From: Kumtagia sp964244725
Lineage (GTDB): Bacteria; Pseudomonadota; Alphaproteobacteria; Rhizobiales; Rhizobiaceae
Assembly: GCA_964244725.1 (NCBI GenBank)
Contig: CAXTJQ010000014.1
Coordinates: 49,513 to 113,512 of the forward strand
Direction of reading: 5' to 3'
Length of the DNA: 64,000 bases
A program made the position numbers and the translations under genes. Positions 43,142 to 50,640 of the stretch are shown here, one piece after another. Each line of letters opens with the position of its first letter. The first letter of the stretch is position 1. The notes beneath the pieces were generated by a model. It ran no database searches and was not told the DNA's origin. It saw only the letters and a list, made by a program, of their open reading frames with translations.

Positions 43142-44314
43142 ATGACCGCCCTCGTCTCCAAATGGAACTACCCCACCACCGTCCGCTTCGGCGCGGGCCG
43201 CATCCGGGAACTTCCCGACGCGCTTGCCTTCGCCGGCATCAAAAACCCGCTCTTCGTCACCGACCCGGGCCTGGCGAAGCTCCCCGTCGTGGCTTCGACG
43301 CTGAAAATCCTCGACGATGCGGGAATTCCTTATGGATTCTTTTCCGAAGTGAGGCCGAACCCGATCGAATCGAACCTCATCGCCGGCATCGCGGCGTTCA
43401 GGGCCGGCAAGCATGACGGCGTCATCGCCTTCGGCGGCGGCTCGGCGCTCGATCTCGGCAAGCTGATCGCGTTCCAGGCTGGGCAGACGCGGCCGGTCTG
43501 GGACTTCGAGGATGTCGGCGACTGGTGGACGCGCGCGAATTCCGCGACGATCGCGCCGATCGTCGCGGTGCCGACGACGGCCGGCACGGGATCGGAGGTC
43601 GGCCGCGCGGCCGTCGTCACCAACGAGGAAACGCACACCAAGAAGGTCATTTTCCACCCCAAGCTGCTGCCGGCGATGGTCATCGCCGATCCCGAACTGA
43701 CTGTCGGCATGCCGGCCTTCATCACAGCGGGCGCCGGCATGGACGCGCTTGCCCACTGCCTCGAAGCCTATTGCGCGCCCGGATATCATCCGATGGCCGA
43801 CGGCATCGCCGTCGAGGGCATCCGGCTGGTGTTCGAAAACCTTCCCAGGGCCTTTGCCGACGGCAAGGATTTGACCGCGCGCGCGCATATGATGAGCGCG
43901 GCGGCGATGGGCGCGGCGGCGTTCCAGAAGGGCCTCGGCGCGATCCATTCGCTGTCGCACCCGATCGGCGCGCTCTACGACACGCATCACGGCATGACCA
44001 ACGCGGTCTTCATGCCCTATGTGCTCGCCTTCAACCGCCCGGCGATCGAGACCCGGATCGAGCGGCTCGCCGCCTATGTCGGCATTGCGGGGGGTTTCGA
44101 TGGGTTCGCGCTGGCGGTGATGGCGCTGCGGCGACAGCTCAACGCGCCCAACACGCTGAAGGAACTGCTCAAGGTCGCCGATCTCGACGAGGCGCGCATG
44201 GACCTGATCGCCGAGATGGCGATCGTCGACCCGACCGCTGGTGGAAATGCCGTCAAACTGACGAAGGACGCCGCGCTCGAATTGCTAGAGAACGCGCTCT
44301 ACGGCAATCTCTGA
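43142..44314 (+). CDS. Iron-containing alcohol dehydrogenase
   Basis: A 390-residue group III alcohol dehydrogenase. FGGGSALDLGKLIAF is the nucleotide loop, PTTAGTGSEVGRAAVV the glycine-rich motif; metal ligands are in GMDALAHCLEAYCAPGYHP and HSLSHPIGALYDTHHG. It interconverts an alcohol and an aldehyde. The ATG at 43142 (MTALVSKWNYP) lies beyond the palindromic repeat; the open frame from 43100 runs into that repeat. It would supply the aldehyde for the preceding gene product. Confidence 0.92.
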   Translation: MTALVSKWNYPTTVRFGAGRIRELPDALAFAGIKNPLFVTDPGLAKLPVVASTLKILDDAGIPYGFFSEVRPNPIESNLIAGIAAFRAGKHDGVIAFGGGSALDLGKLIAFQAGQTRPVWDFEDVGDWWTRANSATIAPIVAVPTTAGTGSEVGRAAVVTNEETHTKKVIFHPKLLPAMVIADPELTVGMPAFITAGAGMDALAHCLEAYCAPGYHPMADGIAVEGIRLVFENLPRAFADGKDLTARAHMMSAAAMGAAAFQKGLGAIHSLSHPIGALYDTHHGMTNAVFMPYVLAFNRPAIETRIERLAAYVGIAGGFDGFALAVMALRRQLNAPNTLKELLKVADLDEARMDLIAEMAIVDPTAGGNAVKLTKDAALELLENALYGNL

Positions 44315-44399
44315 CGACCGGATTGTGCGCGGCGCGATCGGCGTTCAGGAACGGCGTGATCGTTAGCCGGGATATGCCGCCGCGCGATTGCTTCATTCG

Positions 44400-44415
44400 T
44401 TAAAAACAAGTTAAC
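44400..44415 (+). promoter_or_regulatory. CtrA-type box upstream of the ABC importer genes
   Basis: TTAA-AAACAAG-TTAAC fits TTAA-N7-TTAAC exactly and lies 107 bp before the binding-protein start. A TTGCTT hexamer at 44389-44394 and TAACTT, 18 bp further, overlap it and may be the promoter. Confidence 0.5.
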
Positions 44416-44521
44416 TTTTACCGCATCGAGGAGGGCTGTGCGGCCCGTCTTCATCGGACTGTCACATGACAAGAATACGGCAACATGGCGTCGAACGGCG
44501 TCAGCTCAACGGAGACGAAAA

Positions 44522-45625
44522 ATGTTCAGGTTCACGGGAAAGGTCCTTTCCCTCACGGCCGTGTCGCTTATGGCGACCTCGGCGATATCATCGGCGGCGA
44601 GCCATATGGAAGACATGGCGGCGGCCGCGAAGGCCGAAGGCCAGCTCACCGTGATCGCTCTGCCGCATGACTGGTGCGGCTACGGCGCAACGATCGAAGG
44701 CTTTAAAGCCAAATATCCCGGAATCACCGTCAACGAACTCAATCCGAATGCCGGCTCCGGCGACGAGATCGAGGCGATCAAGGCGAACAAGGACAACAAG
44801 GGCCCGCAGGCCCCGGACGTGATCGACGTCGGCCTGTCGTTCGGCCCGTCGGCGAAGGCGGAAGACCTGATCCAGCCTTACAAGGTAGCGACCTGGGACT
44901 CGATCCCGGACAGCGCCAAGGACGCAGAAGGCTACTGGTATGGCGACTATTACGGCGTCCTCGCCTTCGGCGTGAACAGCGACATCGTCAAGGAAGCTCC
45001 GAAGGGTTTCACTGACCTCAAGGACGCGAAATACGCCAACTCCTTTGCGATCCCCGGCGATCCGCGGACCGGCAACTCCTCGATCATGTCCGTCTACGGC
45101 GCAGGCGTCGCCGCCTCGGGCAAAACGGGTTCTGAAGCCGCCGCCGCTGGCGTCGAGTTCATGAAAGCCCTCAAGGAAAGCGGCAACTTCGTTGCGCTGA
45201 ACGGTTCGCAGCAGGGCATGGCCACGGGCGAGACTCCGATCCTGATCGACTGGGACTACAACGTGCTCGCCATGCGCGACAAGTTGAACGGCAACCCTCC
45301 GATGGAGGTCATCGTTCCTTCCGACGCCGTGATCGCTGGCGTGTACGTCCAGGCGATCTCCGCCTACGCGCCGCATCCGAACGCTGCGAAGCTGTGGATG
45401 GAGTACCTCTATTCGGATGAGGGCCAGTTGACCTGGCTCGCGGGCTACTGCCACCCAATCCGCTTCAACGACATGTCGGCTCGCGGCGTCGTACCGAAGG
45501 AACTGCTCGACAAGCTGCCGCCGGCAGAGGGCTACGCCAAGGCGGTCTTCCCAACGCTCGAGGAACAGGGCGCAGCGAAGAAGACCATCGGCGAGGGATG
45601 GGCCTCGGCGATGGGCGTGCAATAA
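44522..45625 (+). CDS. ABC transporter solute-binding protein
   Basis: Periplasmic receptor of 367 residues, extracellular solute-binding family 1. Signal peptide MFRFTGKVLSLTAVSLMATS with cleavage near SSAA. The mature part holds GQLTVIALPHDWCGYGATIEGFKAKYPGI at its start, APDVIDVGLSF and YGVLAFGVNSDIV, resembling polyamine, phosphonate and ferric-ion receptors; the ligand cannot be told. GGAGACG lies before the ATG. It opens a four-gene importer unit. Confidence 0.88.
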   Translation: MFRFTGKVLSLTAVSLMATSAISSAASHMEDMAAAAKAEGQLTVIALPHDWCGYGATIEGFKAKYPGITVNELNPNAGSGDEIEAIKANKDNKGPQAPDVIDVGLSFGPSAKAEDLIQPYKVATWDSIPDSAKDAEGYWYGDYYGVLAFGVNSDIVKEAPKGFTDLKDAKYANSFAIPGDPRTGNSSIMSVYGAGVAASGKTGSEAAAAGVEFMKALKESGNFVALNGSQQGMATGETPILIDWDYNVLAMRDKLNGNPPMEVIVPSDAVIAGVYVQAISAYAPHPNAAKLWMEYLYSDEGQLTWLAGYCHPIRFNDMSARGVVPKELLDKLPPAEGYAKAVFPTLEEQGAAKKTIGEGWASAMGVQ

Positions 45626-45698
45626 GCAGACAGTTCACGGACCGAGGCGGCGCCGCTCAGTCGGCGTCGTCTCGCCATGCGGCAGGGGGGCCGGACGC

Positions 45699-46619
45699 AT
45701 GACGATGCACTCGGTGGTGACGCAGTCCGACGAGCTTCCGGTCCAGCCGAAGCCCGAGGTATTCGCTCGCCGCGACGCCAGAAATTGGGATTTGCTCGGC
45801 GCGGTTCCATTCCTCGCCTTCGCCGTGATGTTCCTGATCTTACCGACCCTCTATCTCTTCGTCGGCGCCTTCCAGAATACCTCCGGCGAGTTCACTTTCG
45901 ACAACATCATCGCGCTTGGCCAGAAGGACATCGCTGACGCCTATTCTCTGTCGATCCGTCTCAGCCTCGCCTCGGCAGTGATCGGCACGCTCGCCGGTCT
46001 GGCGCTTGCCTGGGCGATCGTGCTTGGCGGGCTCCCGGGATGGGTCCGGCCCGCCTTCCTGACCTTCAGCGGCGTCGCCTCGAATTTCGCCGGCATTCCG
46101 CTTGCCTTCGCCTTCATCGCGACCATCGGCCGGCTGGGTCTGGTGACGGTCCTGTTGCGCGACATTTTCGGCGTCAACATCTACGGCGCGGGCTTCAATC
46201 TTTATTCGTTCTGGGGTCTCGCCCTCGTATATCTCTACTTCCAGCTTCCCCTGATGGTGCTCATCGTCACGCCGGCGCTCGATGGGCTGAAGAAAGAATG
46301 GAGGGAAGCCGCGCTGATCCTTGGTGCGACCAGCGGCCAGTATTGGCGTCGGGTAGCTCTGCCGATCCTGACTCCGTCGATCCTCGGCTGCTTCCTGCTG
46401 CTGTTCGCCAATGCTTTCGGGACCCTGGCCACGGTCTATGCGCTGACCGGATCGCGTTTTGGCGTGGTGCCGATCGTCCTGTTCCAGCAAATTCGCGGCA
46501 ACGTGCTCTACAACCCCAATCTGGGCTACGCCCTTGCGCTCGGGATGGTTGTCATCATGGCCGTCTCCAATGTGTTGTATCTCGTGCTTCGAGCGCGCAC
46601 TGAGCGGTGGCAGAAGTGA
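45699..46619 (+). CDS. ABC transporter permease 1
   Basis: A 306-residue inner-membrane permease with six helices. The EAA loop that docks the ATPase is EWREAALILGATSGQYWRRVALPILTP (residues about 205-231, read in two stretches). A soluble stretch of 28 residues precedes the first helix. It is of the polyamine/ferric-type permease class. Its stop overlaps the start of the second permease gene. Confidence 0.9.
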   Translation: MTMHSVVTQSDELPVQPKPEVFARRDARNWDLLGAVPFLAFAVMFLILPTLYLFVGAFQNTSGEFTFDNIIALGQKDIADAYSLSIRLSLASAVIGTLAGLALAWAIVLGGLPGWVRPAFLTFSGVASNFAGIPLAFAFIATIGRLGLVTVLLRDIFGVNIYGAGFNLYSFWGLALVYLYFQLPLMVLIVTPALDGLKKEWREAALILGATSGQYWRRVALPILTPSILGCFLLLFANAFGTLATVYALTGSRFGVVPIVLFQQIRGNVLYNPNLGYALALGMVVIMAVSNVLYLVLRARTERWQK

Positions 46620-47455
46620 AGAAATTTCCCGTCGCTTCGACGCTGATCGCGCTGTTCTGCGCGGCCTACTTTCTCGTGCCGCTCTACGCGACCTTCCAGT
46701 TCTCGCTGAAGATGTTGCGCGGGCAATGGAGCTTCGAGGCGTACCGCGTAGTCTTCGGCGACCAGCGCTTTCTCGCTACGGTCTCCTATTCCGCCGCCGC
46801 TTCGGTCGCAGCCATCCTGGTGGGCGCGGCTATGGTTGTGCCCACCGCTTATTGGGTGCGGCTTAAACTGCCGAGGCTGCGCCCGGTCATCGAATTCATC
46901 ACGCTTTTGCCGCTGATCGTGCCTCCGATCGTCCTCGTCTTCGGCTACATCCGGATGTACGGCTCGAACTCTCTTCTGCCATTGATCGGCAGCGATTTCG
47001 GCACCGACGTACTGATCGTTCTCGGCTACGTCGTCCTTTCGCTGCCCTACATGTATCGAGCCGTCGACAACGGGATGTCGGTCATCGACATCAGGACTCT
47101 GACGGAAGCGGCCGAAAGCTTGGGAGCGTCGCGTCTGCGCACGATCTTGGAGGTGATCTTCCCCAACGTGCGGTCCGCAATCGTCTCGGGCGCGTTCTTG
47201 ACGTTTTCGATTTCGATCGGCGAGTTCGTGCTGGCGAGCCTATTGAATCGCGACGCTTTCGGGCCTTATCTGGTGCAGATCGGACAGGATCGCGCCTACG
47301 AGCCCGCGGCGCTGGCCACGATGTCCTTCGCCTTGACTTGGGGCTGCATGGTCCTGATGCAAATTTTCGCCAGCCGAAAGCCGGGACAGCGCCTTCTGCC
47401 CCGCCTGCCGATCGCCCCAGCCCCTAAGGCCCAGACCGCGAGCGCGACGCCATGA
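46616..47455 (+). CDS. ABC transporter permease 2
   Basis: A 279-residue permease with six helices. The EAA loop is TEAAESLGASRLRTILEVIFP. The GTG at 46616 overlaps the previous stop in the pattern GTGA and gives MKKFPVASTLIALF; a GTG three codons earlier is also possible. It pairs with the preceding permease to form the membrane channel. Its stop overlaps the ATPase start (ATGA). Confidence 0.9.
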   Translation: MKKFPVASTLIALFCAAYFLVPLYATFQFSLKMLRGQWSFEAYRVVFGDQRFLATVSYSAAASVAAILVGAAMVVPTAYWVRLKLPRLRPVIEFITLLPLIVPPIVLVFGYIRMYGSNSLLPLIGSDFGTDVLIVLGYVVLSLPYMYRAVDNGMSVIDIRTLTEAAESLGASRLRTILEVIFPNVRSAIVSGAFLTFSISIGEFVLASLLNRDAFGPYLVQIGQDRAYEPAALATMSFALTWGCMVLMQIFASRKPGQRLLPRLPIAPAPKAQTASATP

Positions 47456-48510
47456 CTTTCCTGAACATTTCCAGCGTCACCAAAAGCTTCGGCCCAAATA
47501 CGGTCGTCAAGGACTTCAGCCTTCCGATCGAACGCGGCGAATTCGTTTCATTCCTGGGGCCGTCGGGCTGTGGCAAAACCACGGTATTGCGGATGGTCGC
47601 CGGCTTCGAACAGCCGAGTTCGGGCGAGATCGTGATTGACGGCCGGGATGTGACGGCCCTTGCGCCAAACAGGCGCAATATCGGCATGGTCTTTCAGGCC
47701 TACGCGCTGTTTCCGAACATGACCGTGGCCGGAAACGTCGCATTCGGACTGCGTATCGCCGGAATGAACAAGGCGAACATCGACGCGCGTGTGGCGGAGA
47801 TGCTCAAATTGATTGGCTTGGAGAAATTCGGCGAGCGCTACCCCTACCAGATGTCTGGCGGGCAACAGCAGCGCGTCGCTTTGGCAAGGGCGCTGGCGCC
47901 CAAGCCGAAGGTTCTGCTGCTCGACGAACCGCTGTCGGCGCTCGACGCCAAGGTGCGCGTTTCGCTGCGCGAGGAAATCCGGTCTATTCAAAAGAAGCTC
48001 GGCATCACCACGATCTTCGTCACGCACGACCAAGAGGAAGCCCTCTCGATCTCCGACCGCATCGCCGTGATGTATGGCGGGCGGGCAGAGCAGGTCGGCA
48101 CGCCGTTCGAAATCTACAACCGGCCGGCGACGAAATTCGTCGCCAATTTCGTCGGCACGCTCAACATGCTGGAAGGGGTGGTGACCGACGCCTCCGAGGG
48201 CAAGGTCCGCGTCAACAGCGAGGAGGTCTCGCTCAAGGGCAAACTTAACGGATCGAAGAACGGCGATATGCTGTCGCTTGCGCTGCGGCCCGAAGCGATT
48301 TCATTGGGGCGGCAGTTTGGACGCGATTCCAGCCTGTCGGGCGAGATCGCGGAAGTCCACTTTCTCGGTTCGGTGATCCGGGTGCGAGTGGGCGTCGGCG
48401 CAAACACCGTCTCGCTCGATACGTTCAACAATCCCGGTTCGCCGCCGCCGGCCGTCGGCGACAAGGCCGACATCAGCTTTGCGTCGAGCGACATGCTCGT
48501 GCTGCATTGA
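47452..48510 (+). CDS. ABC transporter ATPase (PotA type)
   Basis: A 352-residue ATPase. Walker A is GPSGCGKTT (about residues 36-44), the Q-loop VFQAYALFPNMTV, signature MSGGQQQRVALARAL, Walker B VLLLDEPLSALD, and H-loop FVTHDQEEAL. A C-terminal TOBE-type domain follows from residue 240. It powers the importer of the three genes before it; membership of the PotA/UgpC/FbpC group agrees with import of a polyamine-like or similar small solute. Confidence 0.94.
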   Translation: MTFLNISSVTKSFGPNTVVKDFSLPIERGEFVSFLGPSGCGKTTVLRMVAGFEQPSSGEIVIDGRDVTALAPNRRNIGMVFQAYALFPNMTVAGNVAFGLRIAGMNKANIDARVAEMLKLIGLEKFGERYPYQMSGGQQQRVALARALAPKPKVLLLDEPLSALDAKVRVSLREEIRSIQKKLGITTIFVTHDQEEALSISDRIAVMYGGRAEQVGTPFEIYNRPATKFVANFVGTLNMLEGVVTDASEGKVRVNSEEVSLKGKLNGSKNGDMLSLALRPEAISLGRQFGRDSSLSGEIAEVHFLGSVIRVRVGVGANTVSLDTFNNPGSPPPAVGDKADISFASSDMLVLH

Positions 48511-48605
48511 TTTCGTGGCGACGAAACGCGTTCCGGCAGATCTGATCCAACAAAAAATCCTGTGCAGCTCTCGCGTTCGGCGCGCTGTGGCGCTAGGGCG
48601 CACCT

Positions 48606-49538
48606 ATGAGTTCGACCGAAAAAACAATCGTCTACGGCGGCGGCCGCGGGGCCGCGGCGATGGCGCGGCTCGGCATCGCCTTCATGCTGTTCGGTCTGTT
48701 GCTCTTCTCGCTGAACGACGTGCTCGGCAAGTGGTTGGTGTCGACCTATTCGGTCGGCCAGGTCACGCTGATCCGCAGCGCCGCGGCGTTGATCGTCCTG
48801 CTGCCGTTCGTCTGGCGCGCAGGCTGGCGCAGCGTCATCCATGTCGAGCGGCCTGGCATGCAGGTGTTGCGCGTGGTCCTTTCGGCATCGGAAGGATACG
48901 CCTTCTATCTGGCGGTCAGCTTCATGCCGCTCGCCGACACGATGACCTTCTGGCTCGCCGCGCCGATCTATGTCGCGGCGGCCTCTCCCTTTCTGCTCGG
49001 CGAGAAGGTCGGCTGGCGGCGCTGGACGGCGATCTGCATCGGCTTTTGCGGCGTGCTGATCGCGCTCGATCCCTCGGCCGCGACGCTGACCTTGCCTGCC
49101 CTGGTGTCGATCTACGGCAGCTGCGCCTTCGCCTTCCTGACCATTTCGGGCCGCGCGCTGCGCAACACGCCGGATGTCACGCTCGTCTTCTGGCACATGG
49201 TGGGCGGCGTGCTGCTTGGTCTCGCGACCGCTCCCTTCGGCTGGGTGACGCCGAACGCCGTCGATTTTTCGTTGCTGGCGCTTCTGGGGATCGTCGCGCT
49301 GGTTGCCCATGTCTGCGTCAACCGCTCGCTTAAACTCGGCGATGCGGCCACCATGGTCCCGTTCCAGTACACGCTGCTGATCTGGGCCGTGGTGTTCGGT
49401 TGGATCGTGTTCGGCGACGTGCCGCGCCCGCGAATCCTGATCGGCGGCGCGATCATCGTCTGCGCGGGGCTGTTCATCTTCCTGCGCCAGCAGCAATTGA
49501 AGAAGAAGCCGCTTCCACTCGTCGTGCCGGCGGATTGA
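48606..49538 (+). CDS. EamA (DMT-family) transporter
   Basis: A 310-residue protein with ten predicted helices in two EamA repeats (FMLFGLLLFSLNDVLGKWLV in the first; LVFWHMVGGVLLGLATAPFG and FQYTLLIWAVVFGWIVFGD in the second). Members export metabolites or amino acids. The final KKKPLPL is on the cytoplasmic side. It stands 96 bp after the importer ATPase gene and is followed by a 339-bp region holding a possible small RNA. Confidence 0.88.
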   Translation: MSSTEKTIVYGGGRGAAAMARLGIAFMLFGLLLFSLNDVLGKWLVSTYSVGQVTLIRSAAALIVLLPFVWRAGWRSVIHVERPGMQVLRVVLSASEGYAFYLAVSFMPLADTMTFWLAAPIYVAAASPFLLGEKVGWRRWTAICIGFCGVLIALDPSAATLTLPALVSIYGSCAFAFLTISGRALRNTPDVTLVFWHMVGGVLLGLATAPFGWVTPNAVDFSLLALLGIVALVAHVCVNRSLKLGDAATMVPFQYTLLIWAVVFGWIVFGDVPRPRILIGGAIIVCAGLFIFLRQQQLKKKPLPLVVPAD

Positions 49539-49567
49539 TGCCGGCGCCGACGGCGCTTGGATCACAG

Positions 49568-49596
49568 TTGTCAGCGTAAGCGATCGTTGATACATT
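49568..49596 (+). promoter_or_regulatory. Sigma-70-type promoter before the candidate small RNA
   Basis: TTGTCA (49568-49573) and TACATT (49591-49596) with the ideal 17-bp gap. Transcription would start near 49603. No coding frame follows within range, only a hairpin terminator about 60-90 bases on. Confidence 0.55.
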
Positions 49597-49602
49597 GCGC
49601 TC

Positions 49603-49695
49603 TGGAGTGAGGAGCCGGGCTTTCATCCGACCCCCCATTTCCTAGATCACGAACGAGACCCGGAGGGTGATTGACCAGCCACTCCGGGTCTTTTT
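49603..49695 (+). ncRNA. Candidate small regulatory RNA
   Basis: A unit of about 93 nt bounded by the promoter just upstream and the rho-independent terminator at its 3' end. The 5' part GAGTGAGGAGCCGGG and the block CCGACCCCCCATTTCCTAG leave a C-rich single-stranded stretch able to pair with ribosome-binding sites. The layout resembles short alphaproteobacterial trans-acting RNAs of the alpha-r8/MmgR kind, but I cannot confirm membership. No ORF of useful length is inside. Confidence 0.45.
49656..49695 (+). terminator. Rho-independent terminator
   Basis: AGACCCGGAG (49656-49665) pairs perfectly with CTCCGGGTCT (49682-49691), with GGT/ACC pairs inside the loop, and ends in TTTTT (49691-49695). 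It is the clearest intrinsic terminator in the window. Confidence 0.85.
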
Positions 49696-49877
49696 CATTT
49701 CCAGGGTGATCTATACAGCTTCCGCCACATGGTTCACCTCCAGTTTCGAGAGCAAAGCCGTTGCCGCGGCCGGGCAGGCTCATCCTCCCGGTTGTGCCGA
49801 TGGACTCGGCGCTGCTGCTTCTGCTCTCGAGCGGATTGAATAAACTCCTGTTGACCTACGGGCTCAAGATCGAATCG

Positions 49878-50540
49878 CTACCGTGTGCCGAAGATCGCCG
49901 AGCCGATGCGTACGCTGGTGGCGCCGAAGGCGATTGCCGTCTCGAAGTCGCCGGACATGCCCATCGACAGTTTTTCGACGCCTGATTCACGCGCGAGTTT
50001 CTCAAGCAACGCGAAATGCGGTCCCGGGTTGTCGTCGGCCGGCGGGATGCACATCAGGCCTTCGACCGCGAGGCCATGGGCATCGCGGCAGCGGTTTACG
50101 AAGGCGACGGCCTCCGGCGGCTCGATGCCAGCCTTCTGCGGCTCTGAACCCGTATTGACCTGGACGTAGAGGCGAACCGGTCTACCCTGCCGCCCGATCT
50201 CCTTCGCCAGTTCCGCCGCGATCTTCTCGCGGTCGACGGTCTCGATCACATCGAACAGCGCCACAGCCTCCTTGGCCTTGTTCGATTGCAGCGGGCCGAT
50301 GAGATGCAATTCGATATCGGCAAACTCGGCCCTCAGCGCCGGCCATTTGCCTTGCGCCTCCTGGACGCGGTTCTCGCCGAACAGGCGCTGGCCGGCGTCG
50401 AGCGCCGGGCGGATGTCAACGGCGTCGAACGTCTTGGACACGGCGATGAGCGTCACGCTGTCCGCGGCGCGGCGCGCTTCCTTCTCCGCGCCGGCGATCT
50501 TGGCCAGGACTTTGTTCAGCCCCGCTACAACGTCACTCAT
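49878..50540 (-). CDS. yggS: Pyridoxal-phosphate homeostasis protein, YggS family
   Basis: A 220-residue TIM-barrel protein that binds PLP and keeps free PLP in check. The Schiff-base Lys is in TLIAVSKTFDAVDIRPAL (K36 or so), followed by FGENRVQEAQGKW, HLIGPLQSNKAK, VNTGSEPQKAGI and LSMGMSGDFETAIAFGATSVRIGSAIFG, the full family order. Two adjacent ATGs exist; 50540 has GGAG at seven bases, 50543 at four. It is divergent from leuS across 100 bp, as in other rhizobia. Confidence 0.93.
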   Translation of the reverse strand: MSDVVAGLNKVLAKIAGAEKEARRAADSVTLIAVSKTFDAVDIRPALDAGQRLFGENRVQEAQGKWPALRAEFADIELHLIGPLQSNKAKEAVALFDVIETVDREKIAAELAKEIGRQGRPVRLYVQVNTGSEPQKAGIEPPEAVAFVNRCRDAHGLAVEGLMCIPPADDNPGPHFALLEKLARESGVEKLSMGMSGDFETAIAFGATSVRIGSAIFGTR

Positions 50541-50640
50541 CATGCTTCTCCGAATCGCCACGAGGTTGACCGTTCCGGCAATCCGTGGTGAAGGCTGAAC
50601 TAAAATCAGTCAGTCCTGACTTATCCAGCGACATCATCCC

